Source of the DNA: Bacteroidota bacterium
Lineage (GTDB): Bacteria > Bacteroidota > Bacteroidia > Sphingobacteriales > Sphingobacteriaceae
Direction: 5' to 3'
Assembly: GCA_013285685.1 (NCBI GenBank)
Contig: JABDHD010000033.1
Location: 4,565-37,285 of the forward strand
Length of the DNA: 32,721 nt
The position numbers and the translations under genes were made by a program. Below are positions 8,138 through 15,439 of the stretch, piece by piece (positions within the stretch are counted from its first letter, which is position 1; each line of letters begins with the position of its first letter). Below the pieces are notes generated by a model. The model saw nothing but the letters and a program-made list of their open reading frames with translations, ran no database searches and was not told where the DNA came from.

Positions 8138-8145
8138 TAACTTTG
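8138..8145 (+). promoter_or_regulatory. Candidate Bacteroidota -7 box for hemB
   Basis: The octamer taactttg matches TAnnTTTG and lies 36 bases before the hemB ATG, in the 214-bp gap shared with the divergent lipoprotein gene. A good -33 element at the expected spacing is not obvious. The rest of the gap is AT-rich with no other structure that I can name. Confidence 0.35.
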
Positions 8146-8181
8146 TCTATCCTGTTTTTACAGGGATATTTATCCTGCAAA

Positions 8182-9153
8182 ATGTTACAACGACCCCGAC
8201 GAAACCGAAAAAGTGAAGTTATCCGCCAGATGGTACAGGAAACGCATGTAAGTGCCGCCAACCTGATATTTCCATTATTTATTATCGACGGCAACGCCCA
8301 AAAGACAGAAGTGTCGTCCATGCCGGGCATTTACCGGTATTCGATAGATAATTTGCTGCGCGAAATTGAGAGTTGTTTAAAACTTGGGTTAAATGCTTTT
8401 GATCTTTTTCCCAATATAGATGAGTCGTTAAAAGATAAATACGCCACCGAAAGTCACCGCGAGCAAAGCCTTTACCTGCGCGCCATCCGCGAAGTAAAAA
8501 AGAATTTTCCGGAGGCCTGTGTGATCACGGATGTGGCTATGGACCCCTACAGCAGCGATGGGCATGACGGCTTAGTTGAAAATGGTGAGATATTGAACGA
8601 CGAAACGCTCGAAATTTTGGGCAAAATGGCGCTTGCCCATGCGCAATGCGGCGCTGACATTATTGCACCATCGGATATGATGGACGGCAGGGTGGGGTAC
8701 ATCCGCAATATACTGGACGAAAACAAGTTTACCAATGTATCCATCATGTCGTATTCGGCAAAGTATGCCAGCGCTTTTTACGGGCCGTTCAGGGATGCAC
8801 TGAACTCCGCGCCGAAGTTCGGTGACAAGAAAACTTATCAAATGAACCCGGCCAACCAGCGGGAAGCATTGATTGAGGCCGACCTCGACGAAGCAGAAGG
8901 TGCTGACTTTTTAATGGTGAAGCCGGCCTTGCCTTACCTGGATGTGATCAAATTATTAAAAGACAATACGGAATTGCCCATTGCCGCCTACAATGTTAGC
9001 GGCGAGTATGCCATGGTAAAAGCGGCGGTACAGCGCGGCTGGCTGAACGAACAGCGGGCGGTCAGCGAAATTTTGACCGGTATCCGCCGGGCCGGCGCCA
9101 GTGTAATTTTAACTTATCACGCGAAAGAAGCGTTGCTGAACAATTGGATTTAG
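8182..9153 (+). CDS. hemB: HemB, delta-aminolevulinic acid dehydratase (porphobilinogen synthase)
   Basis: This cytoplasmic enzyme condenses two 5-aminolevulinate molecules to porphobilinogen. At 323 residues it has the usual length. The Schiff-base lysines are seen as Lys194 (MSYSAKYASAFYGPF) and Lys247 (FLMVKPALPYLD). The metal loop reads DVAMDPYSSDGHDG, so the cysteines of zinc-type enzymes are replaced by Ala/Asp, which places it in the magnesium-dependent, non-zinc class. The ATG at 8182 (MLQRPRRNRKS) is chosen over an in-frame TTG at 8143 that lies within the candidate promoter. hemL follows after 54 bp, so the two are probably cotranscribed. Confidence 0.95.
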   Translation: MLQRPRRNRKSEVIRQMVQETHVSAANLIFPLFIIDGNAQKTEVSSMPGIYRYSIDNLLREIESCLKLGLNAFDLFPNIDESLKDKYATESHREQSLYLRAIREVKKNFPEACVITDVAMDPYSSDGHDGLVENGEILNDETLEILGKMALAHAQCGADIIAPSDMMDGRVGYIRNILDENKFTNVSIMSYSAKYASAFYGPFRDALNSAPKFGDKKTYQMNPANQREALIEADLDEAEGADFLMVKPALPYLDVIKLLKDNTELPIAAYNVSGEYAMVKAAVQRGWLNEQRAVSEILTGIRRAGASVILTYHAKEALLNNWI

Positions 9154-9207
9154 TAGGCGATTAATAAAAGGGATTGGGATGTGGAGTAAAAATTTTAAGC
9201 AAACAAA

Positions 9208-10578
9208 ATGTTCGACGCAATAAAAAAGAAGCTGAATAGCGGGGAAAATGAATCAATTAGTTCAACTGCAAAGCCGGACATCAGTCGGGAAAAGTCGGCT
9301 GAACTATTTGAAAAGGCGAAAACTTATTTTCCCGGCGGCGTAAATTCACCTGTCAGGGCTTTTAAATCAGTTTATGGTACGCCGCTTTTTATCGAAAAAG
9401 GCGATGGCTGCCATTTGTGGGATGCTGACGGCAACCAGTTTATTGATTTTTGCTGTTCATGGGGGCCGCTGATCCTTGGGCACAATCACCCAAAAGTTCG
9501 CGAAAAGGTAATTACGGCAATGCAGAATGGTATGTCATTCGGCGCCCCCACTGCTTTGGAAAACGAGTTGGCCGAACTTATCACCAAAAACAATAAGTAT
9601 ATTCAAAAACTTCGGTTTGTAAGCTCAGGTACCGAGGCGGTTATGTCGGCCATCCGCCTTGCGCGCGGTTATACTAAAAGAGATAAGATATTAAAGTTTG
9701 AGGGCTGCTACCATGGGCACTCCGATTCCTTGCTGGTAAAAGCCGGCTCAGGCCTGGTAACATTTGGCGAAACCTCTTCGGCGGGTGTGCCCAAAGCTTT
9801 TGCAGATGAAACCATCGTTGTGGCGCTGGATGACCGCGAGGCGATCAAAAAAGCATTTGAAGAATTTAAAGACCAGATCGCTGCGATAATTATTGAGCCG
9901 GTTCCTGCTAACAATGGTTTGCTTTTGCAAGAGAAAGAGTATCTGCAGTTTTTACGCGATACCTGTACAAAAAACGGCGCCTTATTGCTGTTCGATGAGG
10001 TGATCTCCGGCTTCAGGATCGGTTTTGAGGGCGCAGCCGGTTATTATGGCATCAAACCGGATATTGTTACTTATGGAAAGATCATCGGCGGCGGGCTTCC
10101 GGTTGGATGCTACGGGGCATCGGCGGAGATCATGAGCATGGTTTCTCCCGACGGCGGTGTTTACCAGGGTGGAACGCTATCAGGTAACCCCGTGGCAATG
10201 GCTGCCGGGATAGCCCAGCTCACGGAGCTATTGAAATCGGGTTTTTACAAAGACCTGAACAAAAAAACAGAAGAATTTACCGAAGCGATACAGCGTTTTG
10301 CTACCGCCAGGAACTATAAGTTTAAGGTGTACGCTATCGGGTCGATTTTTTGGTTTGCTTTTGCCGATAGTGACGCAATCCGCCGTGCTGACCAGATCGA
10401 TCCGGCAAGTATGGAAAAATTTAAAAAGCTACACCGGGAATTGCTTAACCGGGGCGTTTACCTTGGTCCGTCGGGTTACGAGGTTGGCTTTATATCATCC
10501 GTACACACCAAAATCGACCTGGAAAAAGCAAAACGCGCTATATTTGAGAGTCTTGAAGTAGTGTTTAATGCAAAATAA
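9208..10578 (+). CDS. hemL: HemL, glutamate-1-semialdehyde 2,1-aminomutase
   Basis: A PLP-dependent class III aminotransferase-fold enzyme that converts glutamate-1-semialdehyde to 5-aminolevulinate, so this organism uses the C5 route. Motifs: FPGGVNSPVRAFKSV, the substrate/PLP loop SSGTEAVMSAIRLAR, the PLP aspartate in LLFDEVISGFR (Asp263), and the Schiff-base lysine in VTYGKIIGGGLPVG (Lys291). It is 456 residues long, about 25-30 more than typical; the extra part is a polar N-terminal leader (MFDAIKKKLNSGENES…). It follows hemB closely. HemA, which supplies its substrate, is not in this window. Confidence 0.95.
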   Translation: MFDAIKKKLNSGENESISSTAKPDISREKSAELFEKAKTYFPGGVNSPVRAFKSVYGTPLFIEKGDGCHLWDADGNQFIDFCCSWGPLILGHNHPKVREKVITAMQNGMSFGAPTALENELAELITKNNKYIQKLRFVSSGTEAVMSAIRLARGYTKRDKILKFEGCYHGHSDSLLVKAGSGLVTFGETSSAGVPKAFADETIVVALDDREAIKKAFEEFKDQIAAIIIEPVPANNGLLLQEKEYLQFLRDTCTKNGALLLFDEVISGFRIGFEGAAGYYGIKPDIVTYGKIIGGGLPVGCYGASAEIMSMVSPDGGVYQGGTLSGNPVAMAAGIAQLTELLKSGFYKDLNKKTEEFTEAIQRFATARNYKFKVYAIGSIFWFAFADSDAIRRADQIDPASMEKFKKLHRELLNRGVYLGPSGYEVGFISSVHTKIDLEKAKRAIFESLEVVFNAK

Positions 10579-10629
10579 TGGCAGTGGCAATAAAAAGTAG
10601 CAGTATTATTTATTTGACTGCCACTGCCA
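10579..10629. repeat. Inverted repeat after hemL
   Basis: The 11-bp perfect arms tggcagtggca (10579-10589) and tgccactgcca (10619-10629) are separated by a 29-base AT-rich loop. It begins directly after the hemL stop codon and ends 21 bases before the histidine kinase start. It may weaken read-through from hemBL into the kinase gene, but lacks a T-tract, so it may equally be another intergenic repeat element. Confidence 0.55.
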
Positions 10630-10650
10630 CTAATAACTGCAACTTAAAAA

Positions 10651-11520
10651 ATGAGAAGATCATTCATAATATTTTATGCCCTAATCATATACGCGCTTAC
10701 CGAGTTGGCGTGGTGGGGTTACCTGCTGGTTAAGCTGATGCCCAGCAGCCTGGCAATGATAACAGGAGAAGGCTCCATTTTTATAATCGTTTTTTTGGTA
10801 GGAGCATACTGGCTGCACCGGTCAATCATCAGGGAGCGGAAACTGCAGGAGCAAAAAAAGAATTTCCTGCTTTCGGTTACGCATGAGCTGAAATCGCCAC
10901 TGGCATCGATGAAGATATTGCTGCAAACCATCCAGAAACGCGATTTGAGCAAACAGCAAACAATGGATTTTGTGGGCAAATGCCTGACCGATATTGAGCG
11001 GCTGGATGATATGGTGGAGAATATGCTGCTGGCTTCGAAGATCGATAACCGCTCCTATAGTTTTCCAAAGGATAAGTTTAACCTGTCTGTTTTGGTCGAT
11101 AGTATCGTAAACCGACTGCAGCTAAGCAAATGCGAAAGCAACCAACAGGTGATCGATGCTGAAATTGAGCCAAAAATTCAGATTACGGGTGACAAATTTG
11201 CACTTACATCGGTGGTTACGAATTTAATTGAGAACGCGATCAAATATTCGGGGCCTTGTGAAATTGTGGAAGTGAAATTGTTCTCGAAAGACTCAAGAGT
11301 GTTTTTACAGGTGGCTGATCATGGCATTGGCATAGCTGATGGCGAGAAAAATAAGATATTTGATAAGTTCTACCGGGTAGGCAGTGAGGATACGCGTAAT
11401 ACCAAAGGGACGGGTTTAGGTCTGTATATTGTAAAAGAAGTGCTTGAGAAGCACCAGGCAAGTATAAAAGTGAAAGATAACCGTCCGGTTGGTAGTATAT
11501 TTGAGGTGGTTTTCGGATAA
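10651..11520 (+). CDS. Sensor histidine kinase with minimal periplasmic part
   Basis: A 289-residue membrane kinase. Two transmembrane helices lie at about 5-28 and 41-58, joined by only about 12 residues, so there is no extracytoplasmic sensor domain. The HisKA box (SVTHELKSPLASMK) has its phosphoacceptor at His78. The HATPase part shows the N box (NLIENAIKYS), G1 (DHGIGIADG), F box (FDKFYRVG) and G2 (GTGLGLYIVKE). A signal sensed in the membrane or by a partner protein is therefore likely. It lies between hemL and hemE, followed by its probable response regulator after a 135-bp repeat-containing gap. Heme or redox sensing is an attractive guess, but no sequence motif proves it. Confidence 0.92.
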   Translation: MRRSFIIFYALIIYALTELAWWGYLLVKLMPSSLAMITGEGSIFIIVFLVGAYWLHRSIIRERKLQEQKKNFLLSVTHELKSPLASMKILLQTIQKRDLSKQQTMDFVGKCLTDIERLDDMVENMLLASKIDNRSYSFPKDKFNLSVLVDSIVNRLQLSKCESNQQVIDAEIEPKIQITGDKFALTSVVTNLIENAIKYSGPCEIVEVKLFSKDSRVFLQVADHGIGIADGEKNKIFDKFYRVGSEDTRNTKGTGLGLYIVKEVLEKHQASIKVKDNRPVGSIFEVVFG

Positions 11521-11522
11521 GA

Positions 11523-11650
11523 ATTAACACGAATTGCACGAATGAGGACGAATTATCACAAATCAGTTCTTACATGGTCCCCATTTTAACAGCCCCTGCA
11601 ATCCGACTTAATTCGTGTAATTCGAAAAAATTCGTAAACATTAGTGTCAC
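11523..11650. repeat. acgaatt-type inverted-repeat element, copy 1
   Basis: The left end (attaacacgaattgcacga) and right end (ttaattcgtgtaattcg…attcgt) are imperfect inverted repeats. The same left-end motif, internal acgaatt-tcacaaat and right-end aattcgtgtaattcg recur at 13986-14080 and 14088-14191. Here the middle (11573-11610) differs from the other copies. It fills most of the kinase-regulator gap and has no coding capacity, so it is MITE-like. Confidence 0.8.
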
Positions 11651-11655
11651 ATATT

Positions 11656-12363
11656 ATGCAAAGTAAAAAACGAATACTATTAGCCGAAGATGAAGAGCAT
11701 CTTTTGGAAGCCATAAAGCTTAACCTCGAACTGGAAGGGTACAAGGTTTCAACCGCAACCAATGGCAAAAAGGCCCTGCAAATATTTAAGGAAGAACGCT
11801 TTAACCTGGTGATCCTGGACGTAATGATGCCGGAGATCGACGGGTTTGTGGTAGCCGAGACTATCCGCCTTGAAAACTCCGAAGTGCCGATCATGTTCCT
11901 TACCGCCAAAAACACCAATGAGGACAAAATATCCGGTCTGAAAAAAGGCGCGGATGATTATTTAACCAAGCCGTTTAACCTGGAAGAATTAATACTGCGG
12001 GTGAATAACCTGGTTAAGCGTGGTTTAAAAGGTGATGAGCTGAAGGAGTTTAACAGCTATAAAATCGGCGACAAAACCATCCACTTCAACTCTTTTGAAC
12101 TGGTGAATGCAGATGGATCGATCACGCCGCTTACCAAAAAGGAGACCATGTTGTTGAAGCTGCTGATCGAGCGCCGCAATGATGCCGTATCGCGTGAGCA
12201 AATACTGGAAACCGTATGGAACTACGACGTGTACCCATCCACCCGCACCATCGATAATTTTATCCTCACCTTCCGTAAATATTTTGAACCCGATCCGAAA
12301 AACCCGGTTTATTTTCATTCGATACGCGGCGTAGGCTATAAATTTACCGACAACCAGCATTAA
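11656..12363 (+). CDS. OmpR-family response regulator
   Basis: A 235-residue cytoplasmic transcription factor. The receiver domain (about 1-122) has acidic Glu11/Asp12, the phosphoacceptor in LVILDVMMPE (Asp55), the switch Thr83 (FLTAKN) and Lys105 (YLTKPFNLEE). The C-terminal winged-helix domain (about 135-232) shows LTKKETMLLKLLIE and STRTIDNFILTFRKYFE…IRGVGYKF, typical of OmpR/PhoB DNA binding. The ATG at 11656 is preferred over an in-frame GTG at 11644 that lies within the repeat. Its stop overlaps the next ATG by one base (taatg), so translation is probably coupled to the TPR gene. Its partner is the kinase just upstream. Confidence 0.93.
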   Translation: MQSKKRILLAEDEEHLLEAIKLNLELEGYKVSTATNGKKALQIFKEERFNLVILDVMMPEIDGFVVAETIRLENSEVPIMFLTAKNTNEDKISGLKKGADDYLTKPFNLEELILRVNNLVKRGLKGDELKEFNSYKIGDKTIHFNSFELVNADGSITPLTKKETMLLKLLIERRNDAVSREQILETVWNYDVYPSTRTIDNFILTFRKYFEPDPKNPVYFHSIRGVGYKFTDNQH

Positions 12364-12890
12364 TGTTCAGCAATCGTACCCGCTTATTCATCGGCACTAT
12401 ATTCTTTCTTTCGCTGATACTTTTGGTGGATAAACATTGGTATGAGTTGGCCGCCCTTGCGCTGATGATGATCGTTTTACTTGGCTGGGACTATCTCCGC
12501 CAGGGCACCCTGGTGGTTGCTGCCCGCTATTTTCATCATAAAGAATATGACAAGGCGGAACGTTCGCTCCTGGAAATACTAAAACCGGAATGGCTCAGCA
12601 AAAACCGCCGTGGGTATTATGAGTTTTTAATGGCCGGCGTTTGCCTGCAAAAGCAGGATTTTGACGATGCGGAAAAGCATTACGAAATAGCGGCACAATA
12701 CCCCCTGCGATCGGTTAACGACCATGTTGCCACGCTGGTTCATGTAGCCAATTTAAATATCAGGCTTGGCAATTTTGAAAAAGCGAAAGCCTATCTTGAA
12801 TTAACCGAAAAACACCGGGAAAAAATAAATGCCAAAATGAAGGATGTTATTAAGCGCCTTCATGAAGAATTAAAAAAACACAACCCGTAG
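12363..12890 (+). CDS. Membrane-anchored TPR-like protein
   Basis: A 175-residue protein with two hydrophobic helices at about 8-22 and 27-43, then a cytoplasmic or periplasmic helical-repeat region (GTLVVAARYFHHKEYDKAERSLLEIL, YYEFLMAGVCLQKQDFDDAEKHYEIA, VATLVHVANLNIRLGNFEKAKAYLELTE) that reads as about three TPR units. It starts within the stop codon of the response regulator, which suggests a functional link to the two-component system, perhaps as an accessory protein. The last codons run into a dispersed repeat: the TAG stop is contributed by the element's gtagggg start, so the native C-terminus may have been altered. Confidence 0.8.
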   Translation: MFSNRTRLFIGTIFFLSLILLVDKHWYELAALALMMIVLLGWDYLRQGTLVVAARYFHHKEYDKAERSLLEILKPEWLSKNRRGYYEFLMAGVCLQKQDFDDAEKHYEIAAQYPLRSVNDHVATLVHVANLNIRLGNFEKAKAYLELTEKHREKINAKMKDVIKRLHEELKKHNP

Positions 12891-12956
12891 GGGCGACCCT
12901 TGTGGTCGCCCTTCTCTGGTAAATATTTAGCAGGGGCGATCACAAGGGGCGCCGTA
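12887..12956. repeat. GC-rich inverted-repeat element, copy 2 (gtaggggcgaccc type)
   Basis: The left arm at 12887-12911 is identical to 4973-4997. The right arm near 12930-12956 (aggggcgatcacaaggggcg) is an imperfect inverted copy. The element supplies the TAG stop of the TPR gene (12888-12890) and ends 11 bases before the hemE ATG, filling the gap. Confidence 0.8.
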
Positions 12957-12967
12957 CGAATGATTAT

Positions 12968-13990
12968 ATGACAAATTCATTATTTATAAAAGCCGCATTT
13001 TCTGAGCCAACCGAACGCCCACCGGTGTGGATGATGCGGCAGGCAGGCCGTTTCATGAAGGAATATTGGGATATAAAAAATAAATATTCTTTCCTGGAAA
13101 TGTGCAAAACCCCCGAGATCGCGGCTGATGTTACCATGCTGCCGGTTGATCTGTTAGGCATTGATGCCGCAATCTTGTTTTCGGATATCCTGGTAACTGC
13201 CGAGGCCATGGGCGGCGATTTAAGCTTTACCCAAAACATAGGGCCCAGGTTTGCCAATCCCGTGAGAAACGCCGCCGATATTGACCGCCTGGAAACAGAC
13301 GTAGCGCACAAGCTGCAGTATGTGGCCGATGCGATAAAGGTTATACAACAACGCCTAAATGGCAGCATCCCGCTTATCGGGTTTGCCGGGGCGCCGTTTA
13401 CCGTAATGAGTTATTTGATTGAAGGTGGTTCGTCCAAAGACTTTAAGCTTACAAAGCTGTTTATGCATAATGAGCCGGAACTGGCTCATAAATTGTTATC
13501 GAAGATAGCCACTGTAACTGCCGATTATCTTAATTTGCAGATAGCCGCCGGCGTGAATGCTATCCAGATATTCGACAGTTGGGCGCAGGCGCTGGCTTGG
13601 GACGATTATAAAGAATTTTCTCACCGGTATATTGCAGAAATAATCGGCAAACTTAACAGGACGGGCATACCGGTAATTTCCTTTTGCAAAGGAAGCTCTG
13701 TTTTCGCGCCGCTTATGGCCGAAGCAAAGCCCGACGTAATCTCAATCGATTGGAACGCTGACCTGCTCGACATAAAAAAACGTTTGCCGGCCGGAATGGC
13801 TGTTCAGGGCAACCTTGACCCGCATATTTTGTATGCCGATAAAAAAGTAATTAAAGAGCGCATTTACCGCCTGTTCGACAGGATGAAAGGCGAAAATGGC
13901 TTCATCTTCAATTTGGGCCACGGCATTATGCCGGATATCCCGTTTGATAATGTGAAGTACGCGGTAGATATAATAAAAGAATACAATTAA
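12968..13990 (+). CDS. hemE: HemE, uroporphyrinogen decarboxylase
   Basis: This cytoplasmic enzyme decarboxylates the four acetate side chains of uroporphyrinogen III to give coproporphyrinogen III. Its 340 residues match the family length. Motifs: the N-terminal active-site signature RPPVWMMRQAGRFM, the substrate aspartate in ILFSDILVTAEAMG, GFAGAPFTVMSYLIEGG, FDSWAQAL, and the C-terminal FNLGHGIMPDIP. The ATG at 12968 begins the conserved MTNSLFIKA. Dispersed repeats flank it on both sides. The TAA stop (13988-13990) lies at the edge of the acgaatt-type element that follows. Confidence 0.95.
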   Translation: MTNSLFIKAAFSEPTERPPVWMMRQAGRFMKEYWDIKNKYSFLEMCKTPEIAADVTMLPVDLLGIDAAILFSDILVTAEAMGGDLSFTQNIGPRFANPVRNAADIDRLETDVAHKLQYVADAIKVIQQRLNGSIPLIGFAGAPFTVMSYLIEGGSSKDFKLTKLFMHNEPELAHKLLSKIATVTADYLNLQIAAGVNAIQIFDSWAQALAWDDYKEFSHRYIAEIIGKLNRTGIPVISFCKGSSVFAPLMAEAKPDVISIDWNADLLDIKKRLPAGMAVQGNLDPHILYADKKVIKERIYRLFDRMKGENGFIFNLGHGIMPDIPFDNVKYAVDIIKEYN

Positions 13991-14080
13991 CACGAATTGT
14001 ACGAATGAAGACGAATTTTCACAAATCTGCTTCGTGGATGAGCGGCCGAAATTCGTGTAATTCGATTAAATTCGTGTCAA
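13986..14080. repeat. acgaatt-type inverted-repeat element, copy 2
   Basis: It runs from attaacacgaattgtacga to aattcgtgtcaa. Its ends are near-perfect inverted repeats (ttaacacgaatt against aattcgtgtcaa). It is highly similar to copy 3, which follows after a seven-base spacer, so the 220-bp gap between hemE and hemJ is almost entirely a tandem pair of these elements. Confidence 0.85.
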
Positions 14081-14087
14081 ATAAATT

Positions 14088-14191
14088 ATTAACACGAATT
14101 GCACGAACAAAGACGAATTTTCACAAATCTGCTTTGTGAATAAGCGGTCGGAATTCGTGTAATTCGCTTAAATTAGTGAACATTCGTGTCA
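14088..14191. repeat. acgaatt-type inverted-repeat element, copy 3
   Basis: It has the same left end as copy 2 (attaacacgaattgcacga), then agacgaattttcacaaatct, and a right end with aattcgtgtaattcg and cattcgtgtcaa. A further partial motif (cattcgtgt) directly after it at about 14206-14214 contains the GTG used as the hemJ start. Confidence 0.85.
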
Positions 14192-14210
14192 AATAAATTC
14201 GTAATCATTC

Positions 14211-14741
14211 GTGTATAATTATATTCTTGCCACACACATCATCTTTATCGTCTGCTGGTTTGCGGGCTTGTTTTACATGGTGCGCCTTTTTATTTACCAC
14301 ACCGAAGCGCAGGAAAAACCCGAACCCGACCGGACCATATTATCCAACCAATTTGTAATCATGGAAAAAAAGCTGTGGTATATTATCACGGTACCATCGA
14401 TGTTCCTGGTACTGGCGGCAGGGACCGCCATGGGATTTATCGGGCACTTATTTGGCGAATCGTGGCTGTTGGTTAAACTTGGTTTTGTTGCCGGCCTGGT
14501 AGTTTATCACTTCATCTGCCAAAAGATAATGAAACAAATGGTCAAGGGTGTTTTTAAATGGAAATCGACCCAACTGCGTATGTGGAATGAGGTTGCGACC
14601 ATATTTTTATTTGCCATTGTGTTCCTGGCAGTGCTAAAAGATACCTTGAATATGATCTATGGCACTGTTGGTTTAATCGCTTTATTTGTAGTGCTGATGA
14701 TCGCGGTGAAAATTTACAAACGTGTTCGAATGAAGAAGTGA
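14211..14741 (+). CDS. hemJ: HemJ-type protoporphyrinogen IX oxidase (CopD-like membrane protein)
   Basis: A 176-residue integral membrane protein, oxidising protoporphyrinogen IX to protoporphyrin IX, that replaces HemG/HemY in many bacteria. About four transmembrane segments are visible: 4-24, 56-76 (TVPSMFLVLAAGTAMGFIG), 84-104 and 125-170. The start MYNYILATHIIFIVCWFAGLF has the conserved N-terminal His and the WFAGLFYMVRLFIYH pattern of the family. No ATG fits: translation must start at GTG 14211, within repeat-derived sequence. It is separated from hemE by two repeat elements. The assignment rests on family pattern and on the heme context. Confidence 0.88.
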   Translation: MYNYILATHIIFIVCWFAGLFYMVRLFIYHTEAQEKPEPDRTILSNQFVIMEKKLWYIITVPSMFLVLAAGTAMGFIGHLFGESWLLVKLGFVAGLVVYHFICQKIMKQMVKGVFKWKSTQLRMWNEVATIFLFAIVFLAVLKDTLNMIYGTVGLIALFVVLMIAVKIYKRVRMKK

Positions 14742-14751
14742 AAACCTATAG

Positions 14752-15150
14752 CTAAAGCTGAATTGATAAATTGCTGTTTTGGGCAATGAAAGTAAAATCT
14801 TTATCGTCGTGCAATAGTTTTACCTTGTTTTTTATGGCATAGCAAGCAATAAGGCAGTCATTTGGCTTCCGGATTGTAAACCCTTTTTTTCTTATTTCCC
14901 GGTATAGTTTAGCCGCATCCATGGCTAACTCGTAGGGGTCGTCAATAAACTTAACCAGACTATTAAAGTGCGTATTGACGGATTTGAACTCCTTGTCAGA
15001 TAATACTCCCTGTAAAACCTCCTGGATGATCACCGGGCAAGTAGCGATAATAAAATTGGTGAGGTTGTTTTTTAAAAGAATAGTTGAGGGAGTTTCCTGT
15101 CCTTTAAAAAAGTTTATCCAAACGGAAGTATCAACTAAAACGGTATCCAT
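14752..15150 (-). CDS. vapC: VapC-type PIN-domain toxin
   Basis: A 132-residue PIN-fold ribonuclease, probably the toxin of a type II pair. The acidic active-site residues are visible: Asp7 (MDTVLVDTSVW), Glu44 (IQEVLQG), Asp98 (KPNDCLIACYA) and the aspartates around 115-118 (LLHDDKDF). All are intact, so it should be active. Its ATG overlaps the stop of the antitoxin gene by one base, so the pair is one transcript. It lies convergent to hemJ, 10 bases away. Confidence 0.92.
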   Translation of the reverse strand: MDTVLVDTSVWINFFKGQETPSTILLKNNLTNFIIATCPVIIQEVLQGVLSDKEFKSVNTHFNSLVKFIDDPYELAMDAAKLYREIRKKGFTIRKPNDCLIACYAIKNKVKLLHDDKDFTFIAQNSNLSIQL

Positions 15151-15329
15151 TATTCATAAGCTTTATCGTCAACCTCAACCTTTCCCCACAAATCAATCAA
15201 TTTCTTCTGATTTTCGATTGTGATGTATAGCCGCAAAGCTTCTTCAACCAAAGCTTTTTTGGTTTTAATATTGCTTAATTTTCGTGCCTTAGCCATTAAA
15301 TCGTCGTCGATATCAATATTGGTTCTCAT
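15150..15329 (-). CDS. vapB: VapB-type antitoxin
   Basis: A 59-residue small antitoxin. The N-terminal MRTNIDIDDDLMAKARKLSNIKTKKALVEEALRL is the VapB-family ribbon-helix-helix pattern that binds DNA. The C-terminal part (KKLIDLWGKVEVDDKAYE) would wrap the toxin. The ATG at 15329 is preferred over 15335 because it starts the conserved MRTNI. It is upstream of vapC with a one-base overlap. A 19-bp near-palindrome 24 bases before the start is a likely operator. Confidence 0.92.
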   Translation of the reverse strand: MRTNIDIDDDLMAKARKLSNIKTKKALVEEALRLYITIENQKKLIDLWGKVEVDDKAYE

Positions 15330-15353
15330 ACACATTATTTCCGATAAATATAC

Positions 15354-15372
15354 ACATTTTTGGCCAAAATGT
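15354..15372. promoter_or_regulatory. Candidate VapB operator (near-palindrome)
   Basis: The sequence acatttttggccaaaatgt has 7-bp inverted arms (acatttt and aaaatgt) around tggcc. It lies 24 bases upstream of the vapB ATG, where a ribbon-helix-helix antitoxin would autoregulate. There is no direct evidence of binding. Confidence 0.5.
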
Positions 15373-15439
15373 CATTAACGGAATTATTTATTTGACTAAG
15401 GATCAAAACACTGTCTGTCCAATTTTACATCGTAAGCTA

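Noticed and set aside
8013..8330. 105-codon minus-strand frame over the hemB start
   Set aside because: It overlaps the hemB promoter and coding region and lacks coding features.
13986..14191. CRISPR-like direct repeats between hemE and hemJ
   Set aside because: There are only two full copies of a roughly 100-bp element with internal inverted ends and a seven-base spacer; no cas genes are present.
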